Source: an uncultured Lachnospiraceae bacterium
GTDB taxonomy: Bacteria > Bacillota > Clostridia > Lachnospirales > Lachnospiraceae
Reading direction: 5' to 3'
NCBI GenBank assembly: GCA_902776305.1
Contig: CACYPS010000024.1
Location: 1-42,234, forward strand
DNA: 42,234 nucleotides
Under the pieces are notes generated by a model. The model made no database searches. It saw only the letters and a list, made by a program, of their open reading frames with translations, and was not told where the DNA came from. Below, piece after piece: positions 1 through 8,540 of this stretch. Made by a program: the position numbers and the translations under genes. How positions within the stretch are numbered: the stretch's first letter is position 1; each line of letters begins with the position of its first letter.

Positions 1-249
1 CTACTTCGGTAACTGCACACCGCCGGCAGAACATACCAACACCGCAAATACCGAAGTATTGGCTTCTTTGCCGCCTACTTCGGTAACTGCACACCGCCGA
101 CAGACCAAGCCAACGCCGCAAATACCGAAGTATTGGCTTCTTTGCCGCCTACTTCGGTAACTGCACACCGCCGACAGACCAAGCCAACGCCACAAATACC
201 GAAGTATTGGCTTCTTTGCCGCCTACTTCGGTAACTGCACACCGCCGGA
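1..249. repeat. 74-bp tandem repeat array with TACCGAAGTA / TACTTCGGTA half-sites
   Basis: Three full 74-bp units and a partial one run from the window edge; CTACTTCGGTAACTGCACAC recurs at 1, 75, 149 and 223. Each unit holds TACCGAAGTA and its exact inverse TACTTCGGTA, 17 nt apart, so each can form a 10-bp hairpin. Units differ at only a few bases. The array stops 8 bp beyond the stop codon of the decarboxylase gene, so it lies in that gene's 3' untranslated region. Related arrays occur at 4441-4774 and 9351-9435. The array may continue beyond the window. Confidence 0.93.
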
Positions 250-257
250 CGTAAACC

Positions 258-2117
258 TCACACATCCACACCCATCACAGAAAATCCCCTCTCCATCCAC
301 TCTCGAATCTCCGAGACCTTCTCCTCCGTATATATCTCCCCGGGAACAATCAGCGGCACATCCGGCGGATACAAGATCACAAAATCCGCGCACACGCGCC
401 CCGCCGCACGCTCCAGCGCTACCGTCTCACATTCGGCTTCCAACGCGTCCGAAATCTTCATAACTTGCGCGACCTCCGACAGAACGACCGGCACTCGCCC
501 CGAATCCTCCTTTCGTCCAAGCATGCCCTCTTGAATCTCACCGTCGACTCCGAAATCCGCCCTCGCATCATCCGTCTCCTCCGACCGAGTCCCTCTCAGC
601 CCAGGCCTCTCCGCCTGAGCCCTCGCCTCCGACTTCTCGCGCTCCACCCGCTCATCAATCTCGCGCATAGCCGTAACAAGCCGTCCGAACCCCTCGTCCG
701 TATCCGCAAATGACGTCATCGCCAGGCAATACTCCCCCGTCCTCATTTCCATCTGCAAATGATACTCATCTCTCAGCACCCCATACAACCACTCGGCGCC
801 ATAAATATCCTCTCCAAGCTCAAAACCCTGCCCGAGCAGTGCTTCTTCATAGCTCTTCTTCGTCCCGCTTACAGACACCTGTCTGCAGTCCACCTGCGCC
901 TCAACCGCGTCCGCCTTCTTCCGCCCTGCACCTTTTTCCGGCACCGATACCGTCTTCCCCAGACTCATCTGCGTTCCAACCGCATCCGGCATCTCAGTTG
1001 TACCCTTTACCGGCACCAACACCAACTTCCCCGGATCCATCCGCGTCCCGACCGGATACGGCAGCATCCCATCCTCCGGCCCGATCACCGCGTCCTCGCC
1101 GCCCGTAAGTCTGAAATGCTTCAGCGAGCAAATCTCCCGGCGCACCCTCTGCAGCCGCCGCGCGTACGCCTCAAACAGCTCCGCGCCCTGCTCCCGCACC
1201 AACCTGAGCGCACTCGTGATAGAGGCCATCAGCACATAAGACGGACTGGACGTCTCATAAATATCCATGAAAAAATGCAGCCGCCGGCTCGACACCCGCC
1301 CGCTCACATTGTGAAGCAGAGCCGTCTGCGTCATCGCCGGAAGCGTCTTATGCGTGCTCTGCACAACGACATCCGCGCCGCAGCGCACCGCACTCTCCGG
1401 AAAATACGGATGAAACCCCAGATGCGCACCATGCGCTTCATCGACGATGAGCGATGCATTATAAGCATGTGCAAATGCCGCCCACGCCCTCACATCCTTC
1501 ACACACCCCTCATACGTGGGACTTGTGATTACAATGGCATCACAGCGAATATTGCTATCCCTCGCCTCTCCTGCCACCTCGAGCAAAGATTCAGCGTCAC
1601 ACTCAGAACTGCTTACAACTTTCTCTGAATCCTCCGTGTCCTCACGCATATTCTTTCCGCCGGATTCGCCGTCTACCGCTACCCCTGTAGCCAGATTCTT
1701 ATTCTTCCCTTCGAATCTCCCTTCCTCAGCTTCCCCCGAGCACACCTCCTCCACATACAGCACCCTCAGCTCCCGCAGATACGCCGCATGATACACCGCC
1801 ATATGGCACGCCCGCTCAATCAGAATCGTCCCGCCCCTCGGCACCGCGGCCGAAATAGCAGCCAAAAGCGCGCACGTCGACCCGTTCACAGAGAACAGCG
1901 TCTCCTTGACGCCGTACATCTCCGCAGCAGCCTCCATCTCGTCCCGAAGGACCCCTTCCGCATCGTGCAGATTGTCGAATCCATCAATCTCCGTGATGTC
2001 CAGCTTCATCGCCTGACCGCCGAGCGGGTCCATCACCCGCTTGTGCCCCGGCATGTGGAAGGCGTACGCATCCGACTCCGCATATTTCAGTAATTTCTTT
2101 TCCAGACTATCCTTCAT
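258..2117 (-). CDS. Orn/Lys/Arg decarboxylase family PLP enzyme with repeat insertions
   Basis: This is a fold-type I PLP-dependent basic amino acid decarboxylase (arginine, lysine or ornithine to polyamine precursor), cytoplasmic. The N-terminal MPGHK motif (residues 22-26), the S-x-NGST segment, the DEAHGAH motif and the PLP lysine in STHK (K257) are all visible. A C-terminal YPPDVPLIVPGE motif is typical of the small domain. The ATG follows a good GAGGTG site. At 619 residues it is longer than the roughly 480-residue short Firmicutes members. The excess sits in three low-complexity insertions (about residues 130-190, 365-440 and 525-575). The middle one contains three degenerate 24-25-residue repeats (VGTRMDPGK, VGTQMSLGK, VEAQVDCRQ). 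The active-site core looks intact. Substrate cannot be assigned from sequence. Confidence 0.9.
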   Translation of the reverse strand: MKDSLEKKLLKYAESDAYAFHMPGHKRVMDPLGGQAMKLDITEIDGFDNLHDAEGVLRDEMEAAAEMYGVKETLFSVNGSTCALLAAISAAVPRGGTILIERACHMAVYHAAYLRELRVLYVEEVCSGEAEEGRFEGKNKNLATGVAVDGESGGKNMREDTEDSEKVVSSSECDAESLLEVAGEARDSNIRCDAIVITSPTYEGCVKDVRAWAAFAHAYNASLIVDEAHGAHLGFHPYFPESAVRCGADVVVQSTHKTLPAMTQTALLHNVSGRVSSRRLHFFMDIYETSSPSYVLMASITSALRLVREQGAELFEAYARRLQRVRREICSLKHFRLTGGEDAVIGPEDGMLPYPVGTRMDPGKLVLVPVKGTTEMPDAVGTQMSLGKTVSVPEKGAGRKKADAVEAQVDCRQVSVSGTKKSYEEALLGQGFELGEDIYGAEWLYGVLRDEYHLQMEMRTGEYCLAMTSFADTDEGFGRLVTAMREIDERVEREKSEARAQAERPGLRGTRSEETDDARADFGVDGEIQEGMLGRKEDSGRVPVVLSEVAQVMKISDALEAECETVALERAAGRVCADFVILYPPDVPLIVPGEIYTEEKVSEIREWMERGFSVMGVDV

Positions 2118-2233
2118 ATTTCACCTCATGGCCCTTAGCAGACCTTCCTATAGTTTTCTTCAATCTCCCGAGCTCTATCAGAGGACAGTTCCAATATCCA
2201 AGAACCATCTTTATTTCCCCACAATAATATATC

Positions 2234-2322
2234 TTATCGGAAGTTGCGCAGCAACTTACGATAAAAAGGCGCATATATGCGCCGAATTATGATTATGAGG
2301 TTCGCGAAGCGGTTCTCATAAT
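2234..2322. repeat. cluster of three consecutive palindromes (intergenic structured element)
   Basis: Three back-to-back inverted repeats occupy the gap between the decarboxylase and the deacetylase-like gene. The first, 2234-2264, pairs TTATCGGAAGTTGC with GCAACTTACGATAA. The second, 2268-2283, is the perfect palindrome GGCGCATATATGCGCC. The third, 2292-2322, pairs ATTATGAG with CTCATAAT around a GC-rich loop. No coding frame explains them. They resemble a BOX/MITE-like intergenic element, but only one copy is in this window. I see nothing else in 2118-2609 except the terminator at 2419. Confidence 0.65.
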
Positions 2323-2418
2323 ATTCACTATACCATGTCGGGAGATATCCCTTGACGGGTATGCGGTTCCATCGCAACTTACAAAGCTATCGACGGTTAT
2401 ACAGATCATATTATCCCC

Positions 2419-2463
2419 AAAATGACCCGATCATGACATTCCCTGTCATAACCGGGTCATTTT
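2419..2463 (-). terminator. probable rho-independent terminator of the deacetylase-like gene
   Basis: AAAATGACCCG and CGGGTCATTTT form an 11-bp stem with a second inner ATGACA/TGTCAT stem. The A/T flanks make it potentially bidirectional. It lies about 150 bp past the stop of the minus-strand gene at 2610. Confidence 0.7.
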
Positions 2464-2609
2464 ACATTTTCCTTCTTATCTTACGTATACCGCTTGAAAA
2501 TCCATGAAAATACCGCACCGTCTATCTCATAACTCAAGTCACAAGAATACACCGGTTCTTTTTCTTGCCATGCTTTCGTAATAGGCACTCTCCAATACAC
2601 GCAAAACTC

Positions 2610-4328
2610 TCAATTCATAATCTCAACCGGCCTTATTCTGCTCGCATTAAAGAAACTCTCAATATCATGAATACCGAGCGCATTCATATCCGCAATCGAA
2701 TTCTGGTTCCCCAGCATCGCCTGCTCCAGGCGGTACCCGTCAATATTGATACGAGAGTCGCGCACATAATTATCGCGAATCTGCATCCATACGGGCACGG
2801 AGCCGTCTACATTTGCGTAATAATCATAGCCCGCACCCTTGTAATATGCAAATTTCTCGTTCGAATACGAATAATCCTCCGGCCCCGCAAGGTCCGTGCC
2901 GTGAGCAAATATAATCGAATCCGTCTGACCGACTATCGGTGCAACCCAGTTCACCCAGCGCTCATTATCCTGAATCAGGCTGTCAAGGCCCGTCGCCTGG
3001 ACATTCCTGTGACCCCAGGTATGACTTGCAAATTCATACCCCTCCGCCTTAAGCGCCTCCGCGATCTTCGTCGCCTCAGCAACATCCGTATCCCAGTCGA
3101 AATTCGGATTGTTCTCAAGCCAAACCTTCTGATTATCATCCAGTCTCGACTCCTCGCGGGTCTTATAGACCTCGTCCGTCCTGTAACCGAACACGCCGTT
3201 GTAGCCCGTCAGCGCGATCATGCAGTGCGCATTGTGATACGAGAAATCCGGATGCGCATCGATGAACGATGACAGAAGCGGAACAACGTCATAATCGCCC
3301 ACCAGCGTCTCGCCGGCCTCGTTGATATACTCGCACTTCACCTTGCCGCTCTCATCCAGCACAAGCTTCGAGGCGATGCCCTGATTATCATAAGCGTGAT
3401 AATAAGACAAATCGTCCTCCGACATAACCGCCGGATGCTTGCCCGGGGGCAGCATCAGATTCTGATTCGGTGCAAAATGCTTCGTTCCGTCCGCATCCAC
3501 CGTCTCCGTCGCAAGGTCATGCAGGGAAATGAGAACTACGCCGTAATCATACATTTGCTGCGTAATGACATTGAACTCCTCGGTAGAGCACATCCAGCAG
3601 TCATTATCCTTCGCAACAAAATCGCCGACCAGCTCCGCCTTGAATCCGCGGTCATCATTCAGCAGCGAATGATAGAAGAAATGCGGAATCTCCTCCACAT
3701 TATAAGCAATGCACGTCGACTTCGTCTGTGTGTAGCGGTCGATGGCGTCCAGCATGTTCTGATTGGATTCATATCCTGCAAATGCCTGCACCCTCGCAAT
3801 CGCCCCATCATAGTCGTACATAGCCGCAAGCCTGTCAGCCTCACTTAAAATGGTAGCCTCGTCCGTACTCAAATTGGAATAATCCATCGTAGCCACAGAC
3901 CCGCCCGTTGCATTTTCTGCACCTGCGGCAGCTCCGTCAGCCGACCCGCTGCCCGAAACGACGGTGCCGTCTTCCAGAGTCACCGAGCCATTTGCATTCA
4001 AAGTACCCGTGACCACCGTGCCGTCACTGAGTGTTACGGTCCCGTCGGCATTTGCGACAGCACCGCTGCTCACAGCCTCAGTCGACCCGCCGGAAGAATC
4101 GGAATCCTTCTTCTTTCCGCCTCCGACGATCCCGCGAATCACAAAAATCAAAATCAGCAGAAGCAGCACGCCGCCGACCGGAATTGCGATCTTCAGCATT
4201 TTCTCTCTCTGCTTCTTCTTGCGTCTGGCTTCGCGCGCCGCGCGCTTCGCTCTCCTCGCCTTTCGCTCCGCAGCGATGCGGGCTTCCTCTTCCCGCTGTT
4301 CCTGCTCGAGTCTCTCCTCTTCTGTCAT
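2610..4328 (-). CDS. membrane-anchored polysaccharide-deacetylase-like protein
   Basis: The predicted layout is cytoplasmic N terminus, one membrane segment, extracellular domain. Residues 1-45 are a highly charged Glu/Arg/Lys helix. Residues 46-66 are a transmembrane segment. A Ser/Gly/Thr linker (70-135) contains DGTV(T/V) repeats. The rest is a catalytic-type domain. S435-H440 reads SHTWGH, matching the HxxxH metal motif of NodB-type (CE4) deacetylases. The place where CE4 enzymes carry TFDDG reads ALTGYNGVFGYRT, so the usual catalytic and metal aspartates are not obvious. It may be a divergent member or lack deacetylase activity. AAAGGGG precedes the ATG. It is probably monocistronic, with a terminator at 2419-2463. 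Confidence 0.75.
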   Translation of the reverse strand: MTEEERLEQEQREEEARIAAERKARRAKRAAREARRKKKQREKMLKIAIPVGGVLLLLILIFVIRGIVGGGKKKDSDSSGGSTEAVSSGAVANADGTVTLSDGTVVTGTLNANGSVTLEDGTVVSGSGSADGAAAGAENATGGSVATMDYSNLSTDEATILSEADRLAAMYDYDGAIARVQAFAGYESNQNMLDAIDRYTQTKSTCIAYNVEEIPHFFYHSLLNDDRGFKAELVGDFVAKDNDCWMCSTEEFNVITQQMYDYGVVLISLHDLATETVDADGTKHFAPNQNLMLPPGKHPAVMSEDDLSYYHAYDNQGIASKLVLDESGKVKCEYINEAGETLVGDYDVVPLLSSFIDAHPDFSYHNAHCMIALTGYNGVFGYRTDEVYKTREESRLDDNQKVWLENNPNFDWDTDVAEATKIAEALKAEGYEFASHTWGHRNVQATGLDSLIQDNERWVNWVAPIVGQTDSIIFAHGTDLAGPEDYSYSNEKFAYYKGAGYDYYANVDGSVPVWMQIRDNYVRDSRINIDGYRLEQAMLGNQNSIADMNALGIHDIESFFNASRIRPVEIMN

Positions 4329-4440
4329 AGCTTTTCCCCTTTGATTATTGCTGTTTTGCTATAATTGCCCTACTCTATATAATACACCATGAGAGATATC
4401 TTCGACCATATAAACATGAAAATCTGACGAGGTTCGTGGG

Positions 4441-4774
4441 TTTACCGAAGTAGCCGCAAAATCTCGCTCTACTTCCGTAATTTCAGGCCTGATTTGAATG
4501 CCAACGGTCTCTCATTTACCGAAGTAAACCCCAAATCTCGCTCTACTTCCGTAATTTCCGACCCGGCTTGAATGCCGGCGACTCTCATTTACCGAAGTAG
4601 CCGCCAAATCTCGCTCTACTTCCGTAATCTCAGGCCTGATTTGAATGCCAACGGTCTCTCATTTACCGAAGTAAACCCCAAATCTCGCTCTACTTCCGTA
4701 ATTTCAGGACCAGCTTGACTGCCGCCGCCTCGCATTTACCGAAGTAGCCGCCAAATCCCGCTCTACTTCCGTAA
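4441..4774. repeat. 73/74-bp tandem array, second copy of the TACSGAAGTA repeat family
   Basis: Units start at 4441, 4515, 4588, 4662 and 4735 (74, 73, 74, 73 bp and a partial). Each contains TTACCGAAGTAG and CTACTTCCGTAA, inverse except for one C/G position, about 16 nt apart. Units 1 and 3 resemble each other, as do 2 and 4, so the array grew by duplicating a dimer. It ends 22 bp beyond the stop of the gene at 4796. The unique 4329-4440 stretch between the array and the deacetylase-like gene holds no recognisable gene. Confidence 0.93.
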
Positions 4775-4795
4775 ACCACATGCCCCTCCGAACAT

Positions 4796-6622
4796 TTACT
4801 GCTCCTTCACTCGCCCCGCAACCCGCATTACCTCCGTCACCAGCAACGACACCCCCAGCACCTGCAGCGCATTAATAATCAGCACCACCGGACCGAGATA
4901 CTCATAAGCCAGCTCCATCGTATTCCACGCGCAGAACCAGAGAATCGCAAATATATACAGCACCGCACTCAGCCCCATCCCCATAGATACAAGCATGAGC
5001 GGCACCCTGTCAAAATTCTTCCTGAAGAGGCCGACAAGCATCATAATGAAAAACAGCAGGAACCCTATCGCCGCCACGATCGTCACCGCAATGCCGCACT
5101 TCGAGTAGACAAGAGTGTCATAAACCGCACATTTCACCCCCGTCTCAAACTCCGACGCATTCGACCCATCCTCCAGCACGTACGGACTCTTCACGATCGC
5201 CGCCATCCGCTGAACATGCTCCGGATCTCCCTCAGCCGGCGACGCCGCCGTGACATTCAGACTATACTTAAGGAGCACCTTCACCATCTCCGGGAACTTT
5301 GCCGGGAAATACTCCAGGATCTCCTCCTTCGTCATCCCCCGTCCGCCGGACGAAATATAAATTGACTTCGTGTCCTTCGGCAGCCGTCCGTCTTTAAATG
5401 CAGCCGTCAACTCCTCATGGACCTTCTTATAATACTCATTGACGACGGCACCGCCCTTCTCGTAGAGGCCATTTGCCTCCACGGCCTCGCGCAGCGCCCA
5501 GTAAATGCCGTCACCGTGCATTTCCCCGTCGGTCGTGACCGCCCACGAACCCTGATACATCCCATCGATATACGGCTTCGTCTCCGCCAGCGCCGGGCTC
5601 ACCTCGAACGCCTTCTCGAGCCCGTCCCGAGACAGCCAGATAAGCAGCGGCTGCTGCCCGTCATCAATATGATACAGGTCACTCATCACCTTGCTGTAAT
5701 ACGTGTCGTTGCGGTCCGTCACCGCGAACTCCCCGTAATGCCGATTGTTGGTGAAGCGTATTGCAAATGATGCCGCCAAAAGGCTCACCGCCGGCAACAC
5801 AAAACACATACAGCATGTGATCACATACGCCTTGCTTCTCGCGGCGCGTCCGCCGAAACCGGCTCCAGCCTCTGCCGACGGCTTGTTACGCCCCCGGCCG
5901 GATCCCGCACCGAATACGCCAGCGCTTCCCGACGGCTTGTTACGCCCCCGACCAAATCCGTCTCCGCCACCGGACCAGACACCATACCCTGCCGACGGCT
6001 TATTACCCCCGGTAAACAGCACCACCGCCGCTATCCCCAGTCCGCACACCACAAACGGCACCAGCCAGATCCCGTCCTCCTTCGTGAACCAGAAGACAGT
6101 CAGCGACACACTTGCAAGAATCGACCACAGAATCGTCCTCACAACATGCTGTCCCCTCAAAATCGTGCCGTACACTCCGATAATCGCTGCGATGAGCAGA
6201 AGCGTCACGGACGACTGAAAACCTGCCCGATAAATCTTCTGAATGGCATCCTTATTGAGCATGATCGGCGAAAACAGCAGATAGACATACATAAAGAATG
6301 CGACATAGAGATTCGGAAACAGCTTATAGAGAGCCATGCAGAAAAGCAGCACGCACAGGCAATAAAACACCGTATTTCCCAGAGAATAGGGAATCCCGAG
6401 CTTCGACATGATTGCGAGATACGCGGAATACCCTACGACCTTCGTGAGCGTCGCGCCGCGAAACTCTCCCAGCCATAAACCTTGCAACATCGACTCCGCA
6501 TAGCGCACCATCAGAAAATCATCCGCCATATATTGTCCCCGCAAGTACACGGGGATGCCGTACCCTATGAAAATGCGCAGCGCTGTCGCCGCCGCTCCAA
6601 GCCCAAATATAATAAAACTCAT
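4796..6622 (-). CDS. polytopic membrane protein, GT-C glycosyltransferase-like
   Basis: About a dozen hydrophobic segments are interrupted by a large hydrophilic domain in the second half. An acidic ADDF motif lies near residue 30, after the first membrane helix, as in GT-C enzymes that use lipid-linked sugars. I infer a role in surface-glycan modification; no family can be named firmly. I choose the ATG at 6622, one base after the acyltransferase stop. A TTG at 6643 would give a 7-residue extension overlapping that gene. A Gly-rich loop around residues 205-265 carries three NKPS repeats, encoded by near-identical 20-bp blocks at 5878, 5931 and 5994. It is last in a probable operon with the acyltransferase and the 29-residue peptide. 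Confidence 0.7.
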   Translation of the reverse strand: MSFIIFGLGAAATALRIFIGYGIPVYLRGQYMADDFLMVRYAESMLQGLWLGEFRGATLTKVVGYSAYLAIMSKLGIPYSLGNTVFYCLCVLLFCMALYKLFPNLYVAFFMYVYLLFSPIMLNKDAIQKIYRAGFQSSVTLLLIAAIIGVYGTILRGQHVVRTILWSILASVSLTVFWFTKEDGIWLVPFVVCGLGIAAVVLFTGGNKPSAGYGVWSGGGDGFGRGRNKPSGSAGVFGAGSGRGRNKPSAEAGAGFGGRAARSKAYVITCCMCFVLPAVSLLAASFAIRFTNNRHYGEFAVTDRNDTYYSKVMSDLYHIDDGQQPLLIWLSRDGLEKAFEVSPALAETKPYIDGMYQGSWAVTTDGEMHGDGIYWALREAVEANGLYEKGGAVVNEYYKKVHEELTAAFKDGRLPKDTKSIYISSGGRGMTKEEILEYFPAKFPEMVKVLLKYSLNVTAASPAEGDPEHVQRMAAIVKSPYVLEDGSNASEFETGVKCAVYDTLVYSKCGIAVTIVAAIGFLLFFIMMLVGLFRKNFDRVPLMLVSMGMGLSAVLYIFAILWFCAWNTMELAYEYLGPVVLIINALQVLGVSLLVTEVMRVAGRVKEQ

Positions 6623-6623
6623 T

Positions 6624-7724
6624 TTACACGTTCCCAAAAACAAATCTCTTCACAGCGCCAACCATCGCCTTAAACGGTCTCACCCACGTGTCCGCATACG
6701 TATCCACAGCCGCAACATACGCCTTTTCAACGGTCGCCTTCCGTATCAGGTCAATGATCGTACAGACACTGTAGACCAGCAGCATGACCGCAATGGAATA
6801 AGGGATGATGAGCGCTGATTCCTGATAAGATGCATTTTTAAAAACCGTCTGCCATAAAAACGGCCGCACGATTCTGTTATCATGAATCAGGTACACCCCA
6901 AATGTAGCGGACGCAACCACATTAATCCACTTGTTGTACCCCATCTTGATACTGTAAAACACCATGAACATCGACAACGCACTCAAAAATGTGAGCACCG
7001 ACCACCTCTCATAGAATTCCACATACCGTCTGGAAGCAATCGGCACCTTCGTCCCGAGCAATATCAGCGTAACGCTGGACAGATACCTCAGCAGTGAAAA
7101 CACGATGCAGAAGCACAGATAGTGCCGGCATTTGAACCGGGGATTCAAGCCGTACAGCCTGATATACGCCGCCACGCTGTACAGCGTAACGAACCACACA
7201 AGCGGATTCACCAGATAATCCTCCGGCGCAAGCGTCGGTACGATACACCACATGATGATCAGCAGCACAAGGAATTTCTGGAAAATGCCCCTATCCATCC
7301 TCCTGAGAAACATATTCAAAAACGGATGGAGCAAATACAACTCAAAATACGTACTCGCAAACCACCACCGGTTCGTCGTAATCGGGCATAGCGTGCCGAT
7401 CATTTCTTTCCATGAAAATTCACTGACGCCTGCCAACACGAAAATGACATAAATCGCCAGCGAATAAAATACCACCTGTCCCCAGAACTTAAGTATTCTC
7501 TTATAATTGAACAGCCCGCTCCGGTCATTTATCAGAAAATAGCCCGAAATCAGCACAAACACATTTACGCCGAAATATCCCCCCATTTCGATGAAATACC
7601 ACCAGAATCTCGGTATCGACAGTGTTTGGGCATCAAAATGAAACCCGCCATGTGTGGCAAAATGGCTGATGACGATTGAAATCATAGATATGATTCGGAG
7701 CAGTTCAAAGGAAGAGTCCCTCAC
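6624..7724 (-). CDS. acyltransferase family 3 membrane protein
   Basis: This is an integral membrane O-acyltransferase of the OafA/acyltransferase-3 type, expected to acetylate an exported glycan. About ten hydrophobic segments are present. The family N terminus is clear: ELLRIISMISIVISH, with the conserved Arg and His, then FVLISGYF. I prefer the GTG at 7724. It overlaps the stop of the upstream 29-codon gene as GTGA and has GGAAGAG 6 bp upstream, so translation is probably coupled. An ATG at 7745 gives seven more residues but overlaps the small gene by 25 bp. It ends one base before the GT-C-like gene. The natural substrate is unknown. Confidence 0.85.
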   Translation of the reverse strand: MRDSSFELLRIISMISIVISHFATHGGFHFDAQTLSIPRFWWYFIEMGGYFGVNVFVLISGYFLINDRSGLFNYKRILKFWGQVVFYSLAIYVIFVLAGVSEFSWKEMIGTLCPITTNRWWFASTYFELYLLHPFLNMFLRRMDRGIFQKFLVLLIIMWCIVPTLAPEDYLVNPLVWFVTLYSVAAYIRLYGLNPRFKCRHYLCFCIVFSLLRYLSSVTLILLGTKVPIASRRYVEFYERWSVLTFLSALSMFMVFYSIKMGYNKWINVVASATFGVYLIHDNRIVRPFLWQTVFKNASYQESALIIPYSIAVMLLVYSVCTIIDLIRKATVEKAYVAAVDTYADTWVRPFKAMVGAVKRFVFGNV

Positions 7725-7810
7725 TTCTTGCCTCTTCCGGTCCATTTCCTGACCATGGCTCCGGCAAACATCGCTACGATTGCCAGCACAAGTACTGTTT
7801 GTATAGACAT
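7721..7810 (-). CDS. 29-residue single-pass membrane peptide
   Basis: This is a short open frame starting MSIQTVLVLAIVAMFAGAM and ending in a basic RKWTGRGKK tail. It has about 18 hydrophobic residues followed by positive charges, so it would sit as a single helix with its C terminus inside. An ideal GGGAGG site lies 9 bp upstream of the ATG. The stop overlaps the acyltransferase GTG in a GTGA. This coupling and the signal quality are why I call it real despite its size. I do not recognise a family; it may be a stabilising subunit of the downstream acyltransferase. Confidence 0.65.
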   Translation of the reverse strand: MSIQTVLVLAIVAMFAGAMVRKWTGRGKK

Positions 7811-7830
7811 TTTAAAATCCTCCCTCACTC

Positions 7831-8044
7831 ATGTATTTCAAGCGGCAGTCCGTCCGGACTCGAAAAACATCCTGTCTGACTTCGTCTCACTTGTGTATTT
7901 CAAGTGGCAGTCCGTCCGGACTCGAAAAACATCCTGTCTGACTTCGTCTCACTCATGTATTTCAAGCGGCAGCCCATCCGGACTCGAAAAACATCCTGTC
8001 TGACTTCGTCTCACTCGTGTATTTCAAGTGGCAGCCCATCCGGA
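7831..8044. repeat. 62-bp tandem repeats duplicating the 3' end of the VOC gene
   Basis: Units begin at 7831, 7893, 7955 and 8017 (period exactly 62). Read on the minus strand, each contains the final codons of the VOC gene (encoding DGLPLEIHE or close to it), its TGA stop, and a spacer. The last unit at 8017 is the real gene end. Units differ at a few positions only (for example GCGGCAGTCC versus GTGGCAGCCC). The array separates the VOC gene from the 29-residue gene and supplies sequence up to its Shine-Dalgarno site. Confidence 0.93.
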
Positions 8045-8385
8045 TCATGGAAGAATGTCATCTTCTTCCCCGTATAGTCATCATGACGGATCGGCTCGCA
8101 TGCAATCCCCTTCTCCTCGAGCATCTTCACCGTATCATCGACGGAGGGTACGGCAAATGCCAGATGCCTCAGCCCGCACGCCTCCGGGTAAGACGGTCTT
8201 GCAGGTGCGTCCGGTCTGATGAAGAGTTCAAGTTCCGTGGTCTCATTGACCTTCAGATCGATCTTCCAGTCATGTTCCCGCTGGTTTCCCCGAATGATCT
8301 CAAAGCCCAATAATTCATGATAAAAATTCATCGCCTTATAATAATCGCTGCAGATGATCGCTATATGATGGATCGCGTTAAACAT
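8011..8385 (-). CDS. VOC family (glyoxalase I-like) protein
   Basis: This is a 124-residue vicinal oxygen chelate fold protein with two beta-alpha-beta-beta-beta modules. Candidate metal ligands sit where expected: H7 (HHIAI), E53 (ELEL), H74 (LRHLAF) and E121 (LPLEIHE). It is closest in pattern to the YaeR/GloA2 group of small metal-dependent VOC enzymes. True lactoylglutathione lyase activity is not established. The strong AGGGAGGG site is about 6 bp from the ATG. An extended -10 (TGCTATAAT) lies about 40 bp upstream. Its last ten codons are duplicated three times downstream. Confidence 0.87.
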   Translation of the reverse strand: MFNAIHHIAIICSDYYKAMNFYHELLGFEIIRGNQREHDWKIDLKVNETTELELFIRPDAPARPSYPEACGLRHLAFAVPSVDDTVKMLEEKGIACEPIRHDDYTGKKMTFFHDPDGLPLEIHE

Positions 8386-8425
8386 TGTATTCCCTCCCTG
8401 AGACGGCTTTTTCCATTAATACTTT

Positions 8426-8434
8426 ATTATAGCA
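8426..8434 (-). promoter_or_regulatory. extended -10 promoter element for the VOC operon
   Basis: The minus strand reads TGCTATAAT, a consensus extended -10, about 40 bp before the VOC start. No good -35 is visible at 17 bp, as is common for extended -10 promoters. Confidence 0.45.
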
Positions 8435-8474
8435 AACTATGCCTCAACCTGCAGTCCAAATCTGTATATTTCGA

Positions 8475-8540
8475 TGTTACATTCCCGCTTTCATCTGAAT
8501 GTCTTTCCGACTTTATTCTGAATGCTTTCCGGCTTTATTC
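8475..8540. repeat. 22-bp degenerate direct repeats at the truncated metallophosphoesterase end
   Basis: On the minus strand GAATAAAGCCGGAAAGCATT is followed by near copies at 8496-8518 and, more diverged, 8475-8495. The first copy encodes the last residues of the metallophosphoesterase frame and its stop. Confidence 0.7.

Noticed and set aside
1-249. CRISPR array
   Set aside because: The sequence between half-sites is itself repeated almost unchanged, so there are no unique spacers, and no cas genes are present.
759-1628. Long plus-strand frame over the decarboxylase
   Set aside because: Arg/His/Pro-rich antisense shadow without a ribosome site; the minus-strand frame carries clear PLP-enzyme motifs.
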